DNA of 64,000 nt from assembly GCA_963969595.1 (NCBI GenBank), contig OZ018410.1, forward strand, positions 28,834,913-28,898,912, in the 5' to 3' direction. The translations under genes were made by a program, and so were the position numbers. Origin of the DNA: Neckera pumila. Taxonomy: Eukaryota; Streptophyta; Bryopsida; Hypnales; Neckeraceae. Below, in pieces: positions 37,455 to 49,049 of this stretch. The notes under the pieces are model-generated. The model was not told the DNA's origin and did not search any database. It worked only from the letters and a program-made list of their open reading frames with translations. Within the stretch, counting starts at the first letter, position 1. Each line of letters starts with the position of its first letter.

Positions 37455-38385
37455 TTAACCCCTAAAGTTTCATGACTATGTTCTCACCAAAAACGCTCCA
37501 AAACTGCCATTTCTAATACAACTACCAAATTTTTGGAAAAAAATAATTTTTGACACATGTAACCGTAGGATCTTGTAGTATGATATTTTGGAAACATGTG
37601 GTAAAAATTTCAGAAAATTCCACCGTGTGGATCATAAGATATAAGCATTCAAAGTCTTGAAAATCATTTTTTCAATCCTGCGAAAAACCGGGCAGCTGCA
37701 CTTTGCAAGCTCACTTTTCAATGAAAAAATGCCGATAAAGGTGGTGCTTCTTTGAATTCAGTTTCCTAAACAAGTTGTCTATATGCTTGAAAAATTTCAC
37801 ATCATTTGGAATTGTACAACATATAGGAAAAAAATAGTAAGTAGAAAGAAGTAGAAATGATTCAAAATACTAAATTGTTAAAATTTTAATCATGGAATTT
37901 AAAAATACCAATCCCAACGGTTGTAATGTTGTAATAATCAATTTACATCCTAGGATTTTATTTTTTTCCAAAAAAATTGAAAATTGAGTTAAATAAACGA
38001 CTTTAAATTTTTTTTTAGAGTAGACAATCCATAACTGCCCGAAAACCAAAAAACCTCATAACTTTTGACTCATTGATTGAAATGGAATGAATCAAAGCTT
38101 TTTAAGTATATATAAATGTAGAGAACCAATTTCAAAAAAAAAATTCTGGAAAAAATGATTTTTTCTGATCTGCCCAAACTGCCCGGTTATGAAAAAAAGC
38201 AACATATTAGGTTACAACTTTTGACTCGTATTTCAAAATGTCATGAAACTTGGTACACATGAAGATGTTCCTCGCCCCCACCTTCTATTAAAATTTCAGC
38301 CTTAAATATGGATATCTCTAGTCACACGTACCTGCCCAAAATTTCTATACGGCCAAAAAACGCATGTTGGTCCTTTAGGGGTTAA
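37455..38385 (-). mobile_element. TTAA-bounded repeat, subfamily B, copy B1 (complete)
   Basis: Left TTAACCCCTAAAGTTTCATG, right TTGGTCCTTTAGGGGTTAA. Subfamily B differs from A inside: it has AAAACGCTCCAAAACTGCC near the left end and the CACACGTACCTGCCCAAAA block near the right. It shares the terminal 14 bp and the GTACCTGCCC block with A. About 931 bp. Confidence 0.85.
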
Positions 38386-38387
38386 AC

Positions 38388-39292
38388 TTAACGCCTAAAG
38401 GACCAAGTGTCTTCTTAGAGGACAAATTAGAGGTTGGATAGGTTTTGACAATCTCAATTTTTGGCATGATTTTTTTTTAATTTTCAGAGATATAAAAACA
38501 TATAAAATATGAACTTTAAATATTAGCTCTCTAAGAATATCATTTTTGTTCCAGTCAATGCATAAAAGCAAAAGTTTTGCTCCACTAAGTTCCAGATGCT
38601 CAACCTTGTGCAACAAAAAATCACAAAACCTCAAAAAATATCTTTTTAATTTTATTTTTATTAGAAAACATTTTATCTATATGGATAGATTTTATTCATT
38701 CCATTTAGTGATGACAAAGTTATGAAGAGTCTTGTTCCTCAAGGCAATCTAAGAATCTTCTTCAAATCATATCCTATAAGATTTATTTTTTAAATTATTT
38801 TTTAAATTTTTGAAAAATAATTCACAAATTAAGATTTCTTACTAGACAAATTTTGCCATTGAGATTAGTATGTCTCATTTCATTCTTAAAAATATTAATG
38901 GTTTAGTTTTTCCTTGTATCTCTAAAACTATTTCTATTTCACATTTTATTAAAGAATGAAAAATAAGTGTTTAAAAAAAATAAAGTTCTTAACCAAGTTA
39001 TATCTTTATTGCAAAAACTTTAGTCATGACTATTCAAATTTTGATAATCTAATTAAGCAAGGTGCAAGAAAAAATGTTTTCATTACTTTATACCTAAATA
39101 TCTTGCAATCTATATAGTTCAAGTTTTTGAAATTTCTTCTATGCAATTTCGTACTCATTTAGTGCAAGAGTTTTTTGTTAGATATGCAAAATAATATTGA
39201 AAATTAAAACAATAATGTTTTGTAATTGCAATAAAATTGGATTGTGTTGATTATTTATGTCCCCCAAAAGGCCTTGGTCCTTTAGGGATTAA
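38388..39292 (+). mobile_element. TTAA-bounded repeat, diverged subfamily A, copy A6
   Basis: Left TTAACGCCTAAAGGACCAA starts 2 bp after the TTAA that ends B1. Right CTTGGTCCTTTAGGGATTAA. The interior keeps the A-type order (TTTATTCATTCCATTTAGTG, then TATTTCTATTTCACATTTTA) but is strongly diverged. Confidence 0.75.
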
Positions 39293-39655
39293 ACTATCAT
39301 TTCCAAAATCAATGTATGATTGTTTTGTAGAATTGTTTTTTGTAAAATGAACTCAGGTCAAATTCTATTATAAATTAGTCAAGTCAAGTCAAATTATCCA
39401 ATTTTATTAGAATGGACCAATCTCCAATCAAAATTAGCCTTTGAATTGGCACTTCAAACTTAGGATGTTTTTATTATTTTGGCTCTTCGAGAATGATCCA
39501 CATCATGCTTTCATTCATTTCAACCTTACATGAATGTATATTTTACTCAAGGGGATTTAAAAACACAAATAAAATACAAAAAGTGCATTGATTAACAAGC
39601 TGTGATCCATTTTTGGAACTCTCTACACTATTTTTGACAAATCTACAGGGCGATT
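39293..39655. other. AT-rich spacer
   Basis: I see no gene and no recognised repeat here. Confidence 0.5.
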
Positions 39656-40012
39656 ATGGCGAATTTCGTCAAAATGGCGGTATTCCCAGTGCCATAATTT
39701 CCTTGTGCCATATTCCTTATGCCATTTTTTCAGACTGTCCTCTCTGAACATCTAGATTTGGTGTAGATTCCAGACATCTACGACTGTTGTAAATATCAAA
39801 CATATAGGAATCATGTAGATTTCAAACATCTAGGAACCATGTAGATTTAGCTCAACCGTTCTAAAAAATCCAAGATTGGTATAGATTTTAAAAATCTAGG
39901 AAAGGCGTAGATTTTCAGAATGTACCACTGATGTAGATTTCAGAATGGCCGTTCTGAATTGAAATAACGTGCCATTGTAATGGAATGCCACCATTTTAAC
40001 GAAATTCACCAT
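39656..40012. mobile_element. MITE-like element, family C copy 1
   Basis: The 31-bp ends at 39656-39686 and 39982-40012 are inverted and match at 27 of 31 positions (core GAATTTCGT.AAAATGG.GG). The middle is a loose tandem array of units containing GTAGATTT and CATCTAGGAA. A shorter relative lies at 57669-57805. Confidence 0.75.
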
Positions 40013-40974
40013 GACTCTAAAAGCCCACTTACAACTCAAGCCTCCTACCTTAGTGCATCGCCATTGCAGCTCCTCAAGTGACCCAGACACGGTAATTGGG
40101 CGCGCTAGGGCTGAAATATTGTCCCATGGCAGGCATGCCAAACAACCAATCTTGACCGGTCATGGCAGAAAATAGTGAGAGCCCTGGGAAATACAAAGTC
40201 TTCTACGTGCCTCACTATGTTGTCAGAGTGTCCTTTTGACCTAGAGTTCAAGGAAGTGTACACCAAACTCCAAACACATTTTGTTTCATTTGTTTAAAAA
40301 AGAAAAAAGAACCCAATATGCCCTGACAAAGGTTTGCACTTTGCGAGATGTGTTGGCTGACTTCGTTGATCTGCAGGTTTGGAGAGTCGTAATGGCCTTT
40401 TACGGTAGAGTAGCCTACCATTTCTGAATCCACTCAGTTCCAACACCCTCTCCAAACCATGCCTTGACGCCCCTATTTGGTGAGGTTGGCGTGGGGATGC
40501 CCTTAGTGATAAGGTAAAACAGCCCATTATGGTCAAATGACCCATAATGGACACCTAGGGAATGATCCCATGGCAGTTATTTTCAATTTGTGCGCTTTTG
40601 GGCCAGAATCAATATCTCACCTGACACTAATGGAGTGATTAGTAACCTCATTAAGAACATCCAACTTCTTTAGTGTAAATCATTGTAAAAAGTGACTTCT
40701 TCAAGGCCTTCTACATTAGAAAATATTGTGCCTGCTTTAGGTGAATAAGGTGAGCATTATGGATATAGTTTTTGTTGGTTATGAAGTAGTCTACAAACCC
40801 TTTTGGGTTAAACCTTCAAAAATTTAAAGCTAATACATACTTTGTCAAAAAAATATAATTTCAATTGTTCTCTTTGTTTCTCACACTTGTCTTCATGTGC
40901 AGAATTTTTTTTTTAAATTCCAGCAATGGCATGAGGACAAACTCCTAATTCTGACCATGATGGACTGTTTTACC
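40013..40974. other. Spacer of mixed composition
   Basis: Small overlapping open frames between 40248 and 40554 have no recognisable domain. No gene was assigned. Confidence 0.5.
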
Positions 40975-41891
40975 TTAACCCCTAAAGGACCAAGGTGATT
41001 TTCCTATCAAAAAACATCCAAAACTGTCATTTCTATTGCAAAGAGAAAAGAGCTTTAAAAATTGTTTTTTCTTGCATATCCAACCATAAGTTCTTGTACT
41101 TGACTAGTTTATGAATATGTAGAAGAAATTTCAAAAACTTTGACCGTGTAGATTGCAAGATATATGCATTTAAAGTGAAGAAAACAAGTTTTTTTGCACC
41201 TTGTGTGACTAGATTTTTTGGCTTTGAGTCTTTATAGTTCAAATTTTTTGCACTATGGACTTTGATTTTCTACTTATTTATGTTAAGTAGTTGAGTTGAG
41301 AATCTCCCAAAAAAATGTAGGATAAAAAGCACTTAATTTTCACTCATTAAAAAATTGTTAAGTAGATGTGGATTCAAGATTGAAGAAAAAACTAAATTGT
41401 TAATAGCTTTTAGATGGAATTGAATCACAATAATCCCAATAGTGAAATCTAACCTTGTCTAACAATTTTTTTTTGAAAAATTCTAAAAATTGCATTGAAA
41501 AACAAATTCTACAAGTTATTTTTTCAAGAAGATGCTTAGATTGCCCGAAAAACTAAGATTGTCCATAAATTTCTCATAAGTAGTCCAAATTGAATGAAAC
41601 AAAGCTTCACATGTAGACAAAAATATAATCTTTAAGAAAAAAAATTTTAAAAATATTATTTTGACTTTCTGTGATTTTTTTTGGGCTGCCTGCCAAATTC
41701 CAATTTTGCTTATTGTGCCATAACTTTTGCTACCAGGCATCAATTAAAATAAAAGTTATATATTCATAAAGCTCTTGCAATGATACACAACCTCAAAAAA
41801 TCCCAAAAACTATTACTAAAAATTGAGACAAAAGGAACCTACCCGGACCTGACTTGTCCCCCAAGGGGACAAATGGTCCTTTAGGGGTTAA
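40975..41891 (-). mobile_element. TTAA-bounded repeat, subfamily A, copy A7 (complete)
   Basis: Left TTAACCCCTAAAGGACCAAG; right with the clear palindrome CTTGTCCCCcaagGGGACAA followed by GGTCCTTTAGGGGTTAA. About 917 bp. The 0.48-kb duplicated segment begins 3 bp beyond its right end. Confidence 0.85.
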
Positions 41892-41893
41892 AT

Positions 41894-42372
41894 CAAGCAG
41901 AACTAAGTGAAATTTCAAGGTTTTGATTCTATTAGAATCCATATACCCAATCAGAACATGACAGACGTTCCATGGCACACTATGCACACAGTCGATCATA
42001 GCCATGGTCAAACCTGATGCTCGGGACCATACACTGTGTCTCTCCAAATTGAAGGACATCCGTTTTACTTGCTTCCTCGCTCGCTCACTCACTCGGAAAC
42101 CGGCCTAGCCTAGCCTGCACTGCCACAACCCACAAACGAGTTTCTTGCTCCTGCATCCTGTCATTTGTGCAAACATGTGGGCTCAGCTCGGTAGGGACCG
42201 CATTTTCTATTTTCAGGGATGGGAGGGGCACACGTGATAGCGGATGCCATTCATGTATCGTTGGTGCTCGATCACCTGCACGATCTGGCCGACTGATCTA
42301 CTGTCAAATCAACAGCTACGACAGCTACAATAACACTTGTGGCTGGTGGCCTTGTATATATTATGCCTTTTG
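41894..42372. repeat. 0.48-kb direct duplication, copy 1
   Basis: Very similar over its whole length to 47079-47545, with small indels. It is less AT-rich than its surroundings. The minus strand of both copies keeps an open frame containing SFNLERHS.WSRASGLTMAM and VPWNVCHVLIG. That frame is not recognisable as a known protein. Confidence 0.8.
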
Positions 42373-43993
42373 AATAAAGTTTGATTGTTTTTGCTTTTTG
42401 CAATAGAAGTAAGAAATGGTAGTTTTGGAGTGATGTTTGGTGAATCATTCAAACATAGTTGTAAAACTGTGGTGGCCTGAAGTGCAAAATTGGCAAAAGT
42501 AGTAAGGAAGAACTCAATTCCAAAATTGACTTTTCAAGATTGACTTCAATAGATAAATAAAACAAAAATCTTGACATAAAAATCACCTAATCGTCAGAAT
42601 TTCAAATTTCAAATCTGGTACAACCATACAAGAATGAACTCTTATGAAAATTAATTATAATCTATGCACAATCAATTTTAGAATTTTTTTCAGGATTTTT
42701 GGGTTTCTAATTGCATGCAGTGATAGGTTCAACCTTATAGATATAGTCTGTGCAAGAGCTAAAATTGTGTACAAAGTCATCACTAAATTATCCCCTTTAC
42801 TTCACATGTACATTATAAAACACCTTTGCATTCTTAGGAATTTGAACAACTGCAATAACCGAAGGTCCTTGAGTGATTGCTAAAGCACTACTGGTTTTAG
42901 CAATAGGATAGACAAAGCCTATTATCAACTTAGTTACACTAAAAACTATATTTAGTGTTAGCAACACTATTTACAAAAAATGACACTAAATATCATTAAG
43001 CCTACTAAAGTAAATAACATTAAATGTAATTTCTAACACTAAATGTACTCCTTGGTAACTCTGAAATCTGAAAGTGTTTACACTTAGTGTTAGAACATAT
43101 TAAAAAAATGAATTTGCAAAGGAAAAGATTGAAGACAAGGAAAATGATTGGGTGGGGTAGGCTGGTAATTACACTAAATGCAATCCAATACTAAATGCAA
43201 TTTCTTGTTGGGAACCAACGCCCTGCTGTCAGAATAATAAAAAAATTATTATTATATATATATATAATTATTTAATTTTTATAATTATTTAATAAATCTG
43301 ACGTAGCAGTCTCTTGGCAGTCTCTTTGAGTATCTAGCATGCAAAGATGTATATACACTGCACTCAAGTGGTACATCTGCAGAGACTGCCACGAATATCT
43401 AGCATGCAATGTTTATACATCTTTGCAGTGTTTATACATCTCTGCACGCAAGTGGTATTCAAGTATTCACCATTAAAGAATTGACACCTTAAGTTATCCC
43501 TTGTTGGCATTAAGGCAATGATTTTGTCAAAAAATGAATGAATTTGGATGAATTTTTGGACAAAATTGGGACCAAAAGTACGATGATAAAATTATACATC
43601 TAGCCGAAACAAGCTGGCTTACCTTATGCCTAGAACTCTGGGCACCACTATCACATACATATGCTATGGAAAGCAAGTAAAAAAAAGGAGATTGAAGGAA
43701 AAGATAAGGAAACAGATGAGTATCTAGCATGCAATATTTATACATCAAAAACTTTAGGGCACGTCAATATGGTGCATCAACACTAAATAGGGGTATTAAG
43801 GGAACCAAAAAATTAAAGGGACTTACTTTGAAAAAACTCACCTTGCAATTTATGCATGCATTTGTAAAGAACATAACCAATGTAAATATGTGTGCATGAA
43901 TGTTGTACTTGGAATACACTTGATAAGTGAACATGCAAAAGGTAAACATTTAGTTATATAGTGTGAAATGTTGATTAATTGGTATGGGTCCCC
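42373..43993. other. Spacer with clustered short motifs
   Basis: At 42930-43200 the motif ACACTAAATG (or its complement) recurs many times. At 43328-43740 GTATCTAGCATGCAA followed by TTATACATC occurs three times. No gene was recognised. Confidence 0.55.
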
Positions 43994-44783
43994 TTAACCC
44001 CTAAAGGCCCAAGTATGAGAATGTGTGAAAAAATTCAGAATTTTTGATCACACAAATTGCAAGATACCTGCATTTAAAGTGGAAAAAAAGAGTTTTTCAA
44101 TACATTAACTAGACTAGATTATTTGACTTTAAACCTTTTTAACTTTAATTTTTTGCACTACAGCATTTTGAGCTTTAAATCTTTTTGGTGGAGAAATGAG
44201 TTGAAATTCTAGGAAAAAAAAGAAATTTCAAATAAACTTAATTTTTGTTCTTTAAAAAATTATTAAGTAGAAGTCGATACAAGATAGAAGGAAAAATTAA
44301 ATTATTTATATTTCTAAAATGGAATCAAAATGCACTAATTCCAATGCTTTGATCATTCTAGCAAAAAAACAAAACCATGTGGATTTTTTTTAAATTGTAA
44401 AAATTGCATTCAAAAGTGAATCCTACAAATTATTTTTTCAAGAAGATGCTCTAATTGCCCATAACTTTCTCATAAAAAATCCAAATAATGGAATGAATCA
44501 AAGCTAGAAATGTTCACCAAAATATAATCTATGAGAAAAAAAAAAATCTAAAATTCAATTTTTTTGAATTTTTTTTTGTTGCCCCCTCTCTCCAATTTTG
44601 AGCTTATTTAGGCATAACTTTTGATCCCGAGCACGAATTGAAAAAAAATTATATTTTCGCAAAGCTTATCAATTTTCTATATTTAAAAAAAATTTAAAAA
44701 AATCAAGACAAAATTTCAGTTTGTAGGTACTTGCCCAAAATTCCATTTGTCTTCCAAACAAACAATGGTCCTTTAGGGGTTAA
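43994..44783 (-). mobile_element. TTAA-bounded repeat, subfamily A, copy A8 (internally deleted)
   Basis: The left TTAACCCCTAAAGGCCCAAG jumps directly to the TATGAGAATGTGTG block, missing about 130 bp present in other copies. The right CCTTTAGGGGTTAA is intact, and its last four bases are also the first four of copy B2. Confidence 0.82.
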
Positions 44784-45715
44784 CCCCTAAAATTCCTTGA
44801 CTATTTTATCACCAAAAATGCTCCAAAACTGCCATTTCTAGCACAAATACCAAATTTTTGAAAAATATCATTTTTGGACACATGTAACCGTAGGATCTTG
44901 TAGTACTTTGGTTTGGGAATGTGGAAAAAATTCCAGAAATTTCCATTGTGTAGATTGAAAGATATTAGCGTTTGAAGTGGCAAAAGTCCTTTTTATGGCC
45001 TTGCAAAAAATTGGGCAACTGCACTTCACAAGGTCAGATTATTATGAAAAAAATTCTTAAATGGTTGTGCTTCTTTGATTCATTCTTTAGAGCAAGTTGG
45101 CTACATGCTTGAAAATTTTCAGATTATTTGGAATTGTATAACATATATGAAAAACATAGTAAGTAGAAAGAAGTAGAAAATGATTCAAAACACTAAATTG
45201 TTAATAAGTTAATTATGGAATTGAAAAACGCCAATCCCAATGGTTGCAATGTTGTAATAAACAATATACATCCTACAATTTTGTTTTTTTGAAAAATACT
45301 AAAAATTGAGTGAAATAAACGACTTCAAAGTTTATTTTAGAGTAGACAATCCATAAGTGCCTGCAAACTAAAAATCCTTGTAACGCTTGACTCATTGATC
45401 AAAATGGAATGATTCAAAGCTTTCTACGTATATATAAATCTAATAAACCAATTTCAAATTATTATTTTTGAAAAAAGTGATTTTTTTTATCTATCCAAAT
45501 TGCCCGGCAGCTTGATTACAAAAAAAAATAACATATTAGGCCATAACTTTTGACTAGTATTTCCAAATGTCATGAAATTTGGTGCACAAAAAAAATATTC
45601 CTCGTCTCCGCCTTTTTAAAAAATTTCAGCCCAAAATATGCAAATCTCTAGTCACACGTACCTGCCCAAAATTTCTATGTTGCCAAAAAATGCATGTTGG
45701 TCCTTTAGGGATTAA
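44780..45715 (-). mobile_element. TTAA-bounded repeat, subfamily B, copy B2 (complete)
   Basis: The left TTAACCCCTAAAATTCCTTG uses the same TTAA (44780-44783) that ends A8. Right TTGGTCCTTTAGGGATTAA. B-type interior, including GTAACCGTAGGATCTTGTAG and CACACGTACCTGCCCAAAA. Confidence 0.85.
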
Positions 45716-46031
45716 TACCCCACTAGATGACATTTTGGGACATTGGAGGTCTATTTCAGGCCCGTCCTGCTATCTTGTCCGGTTCTGTGAACAATGGTAC
45801 GGGCTGTCAAAAGATGTTTATTAATTATTTATTAGTTTTTTTTCAAATATCATTTTTAGCAATTTTTTATTTATTTATTTCAAAAATCACATGGTAGTGT
45901 TGATGATACATGAGCCAGCTGCTACAATTGTGTTTCCTCAGTCTACAAATGTAGGGGATCTCTCGAAGAACTCACAGTCTCCCAATGCCATGGAATGTCA
46001 TCTAATGCTATTCAAAGAAGATAATTTGTTG

Positions 46032-46962
46032 TTAACTCCTAAAGTTCCATGACTATGTTTTCACCAAAAACGCTCAAAAATTGCCATTTTTAGAACAAGT
46101 ATCAAATTTTTGAAAAAAACTTGTTTGGACACATGTAACCATAGGATCTTATAGTACGCTAACTTGAAAACATATGGTAAAAAATTCAGAAATTTCCCCC
46201 GCGTGGATTTCAAGATATAAGCATTCAAATTCACTGTAATCATTTTTTTGGCCTTGCAAAATATAGGGCAACTACACTTCACAAGCTCACTTTTCTATGA
46301 AAAATGTCCAAAATGGTGGTGCTTCTTTGGATTCATTTTCCTAGACAAGTTGGCCACATGCTTGAAGAATTTTACATCATTTGGAATTGTACAACATATA
46401 GGAAAAAGATAGTAAATAGACAATAATAGAGAATGATTCAAAATACTAAATTGTTAAGAATTTAATTATGGAATTGAAAAATGTCAATTCCAATGGTTGC
46501 AATGTTGTACTAAACAATCTTCATCAGGTTATGATTTTATTTTTTTCGAAAAATATTAAAAATTGAGTAAGATAAAGGACTTCAAAGTTTATTTTAGAGT
46601 AGAGAGTCCATAATTGCCCGCAAACAAAACATGCTGATAACTTTTGACTCATTGATCAAAATCAAATGATTAAAAGCTTTCCAAGTATATATAATTCTAT
46701 AAAACCAACTTCCAATTTTTGTTTTTGAAAAAAGTAATTTTTATGATCTGCCTAAACTGCCCATTTACAAAAAAGTAACATATTAGGCCATAACTTTTTA
46801 CTCATATTTTCAAATGTCATGAAATTTAGTGCATATGAAAGATATTCCTTGCGCCCATCATCTATTAAAATTTCAGTCTAAAATATGGAAATCTCTAGTC
46901 ACACGTACCTGCCCAAAATTTGTATACAACCAAAAAATGCAAGTTGGTTCTTTAGGGATTAA
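46032..46962 (-). mobile_element. TTAA-bounded repeat, subfamily B, copy B3 (complete)
   Basis: Left TTAACTCCTAAAGTTCCATG, right TTGGTTCTTTAGGGATTAA. The interior follows B1 and B2 in order and length (931 bp). Confidence 0.85.
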
Positions 46963-47078
46963 CCTCCGTACCAACTTGGCACAATATCAAAGATGACACT
47001 AAAATGCCTCTACTGTCAAAAGGCATCAAAATAATCTGGCCCAACTTTTCTGATGTAAAGGGATAGTGATAAATTAAA

Positions 47079-47545
47079 CAAGCAGAACTAAGTGAAATTT
47101 CAAGGTTTTGATTTTATTAGAATCCATACACCCAATCAGAACATGACAGACATTCCATGGCACACTACGTACACAGTTGATCATAGCCATGGTCAAACCT
47201 GATGCTCGGGACCATATGCTGTGTCTCTCCAAATTGAAGGACATCCATTTTACTTGTTTCCTCGCTCGCTCACTTGGAGACCGGCCTAGCCTAGCCTGCA
47301 CCGCCACAACCCGCAAACGAGTTTCTTGCTCCTGCATCCCGGTCATTTGTGCAAACATGTGGGCTCAGCTCGGTAGGGACCACATTTTCTATTTTCAGGG
47401 ATGAGAGGGGCACACGTAATAGCGGATGCCATTCATGTATCGTTGGTGCTCGATCACCTGCACGATCTGGCTGACTGAACTACTGTCAAATCAACAGCTA
47501 CAGTAACACTTGTGGCTGGTGGCCTTGTGTATATTATGCCTTTTG
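47079..47545. repeat. 0.48-kb direct duplication, copy 2
   Basis: Second copy of 41894-42372, in the same orientation 5.2 kb downstream. It lacks a 4-bp CTCA unit and about 10 bp near the CAGCTACGA stretch present in copy 1. It lies about 115 bp right of repeat B3. Confidence 0.8.
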
Positions 47546-48292
47546 CAATGAAACTCCATTTTGTTCATTTCAAAAAACAACAAGAACAGCTACAATAACT
47601 GCAGCCACAAAAGTTTTTCAAACTTGTAGCTGAGTGGTACTTTGTACTAAAGTAGTCAAGTACCTAGTATGAGATGATGCATCCTATTGAATTTGGGCAG
47701 TGGATAGCATCATGATACTTGCCCACGAACTACATGCATGGAAGGGCATTGCAGAGACCTCCCTTGGGATATACAACTCACGTTTTTCTTGCAATGACAT
47801 GAGTTGTCTTAAGGTATGTTTGCACTTGGTGTTAAAGAATCTTGTTACTGAGGGTCTTAGGAATGAATGTAGATCTACTTCTAGACCAGATTCACATTGC
47901 AAACACCATGCCTAACACCAAATGCAAACATACCGTTAACCTGCTGGTAAGTGTGCTCTGTCATACGCCTAACAATCTCATTGTTTGATGGCAATGACTG
48001 GACTAACTTCATTAACCTGAACCCAAGCTAGACTGTTGATGTGGTACTTGACTATTGAGAGACGCTTCCAGAATGTATACACAGACAGAGTACGAATGGT
48101 TCTTGACTCTTGAGTTAAGTTGCCTCCCGCAGCTGGAGAAACTTAACTGCAGAAGCTTGACTTGGTCCAGCAAGTGACTGTATGTTTATATGTATGGATC
48201 ATCAGTATAATATTACTGACAATACTAACTTAACGTAATTACGGCTAAAAAGTGTTTGTTAGTGATAGCTTAAAATTGAGGCATTCTTCATA
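47546..48292. other. Spacer
   Basis: Less AT-rich than the repeats. Short open frames on both strands at 47684-47915 carry no recognisable domain. No gene was assigned. Confidence 0.5.
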
Positions 48293-48525
48293 TACACTGA
48301 CTAGTGCAATTAGGTTGCCCCAGACTATATGTTGACCATGCTTGATTTCACATGGTTTACAACTTGAAGGTTGTTAATTTATTTTTTGGCAGCTTTGTAG
48401 TGGTTGCAAGGCCTTTTCAATATATATTTTTTGCAATAATTAGTGATGAAAATCTTTTTTACAGCAGTAAAAGTGTAAGATATGAGAAATTAGTGTGGGG
48501 CAACCTAATTGCACTATTTGGTGTA
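48293..48525. mobile_element. MITE-like element, family D copy 1
   Basis: A perfect 21-bp inverted core at 48302-48322 and 48496-48516 (TAGTGCAATTAGGTTGCCCC) lies within a 30-bp imperfect TIR that starts TACAC. It is 233 bp. A relative is at 51526-51777. Confidence 0.8.
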
Positions 48526-49049
48526 GTTTAGTTGGAATGATGGAATATCGCCGGAAATGATTTCATTCCTTGCTTATTGTTGACTTGCGAGGCGGGATTC
48601 GATGTAGGTCCGTATTTTGTGTATTTTTCTTCAAAGGTGCATATTTCACTCGTAAAGTGACTGTATTCCAGTTGAAACAAGACTAAAAAGAACTCTGCAA
48701 AGGGTATCGGATATTGATATATTTTCACTTTTGTTGTGAATCATGCATTCATGTGGATAAAATCTGCAAGTGGACGTCACGGGCAGTTGCGGGCAGTTGT
48801 GGGCAGTAAACATGATGCTGATTGAAACCAGTGCATGCTCACTAGATATGAATCAGCTGCCCTGTTTTGTTTTGTAACCAGTGAATGCTCCCTAGAAATG
48901 AAATTATGAAAGGCCACAATTGTGAAGCACAGTAAGGTAACTGAAAATGATGCACAGTAAGATAAATTAACCACTAAGGCAATGAGCACCTAGCTCATCC
49001 TCGTGCACCTTGCATCAGATTTTTGTCATTTTTTTGGTCTAGCTTCCAC
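48526..49049. other. Spacer
   Basis: I see nothing assignable in this stretch. Confidence 0.5.
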
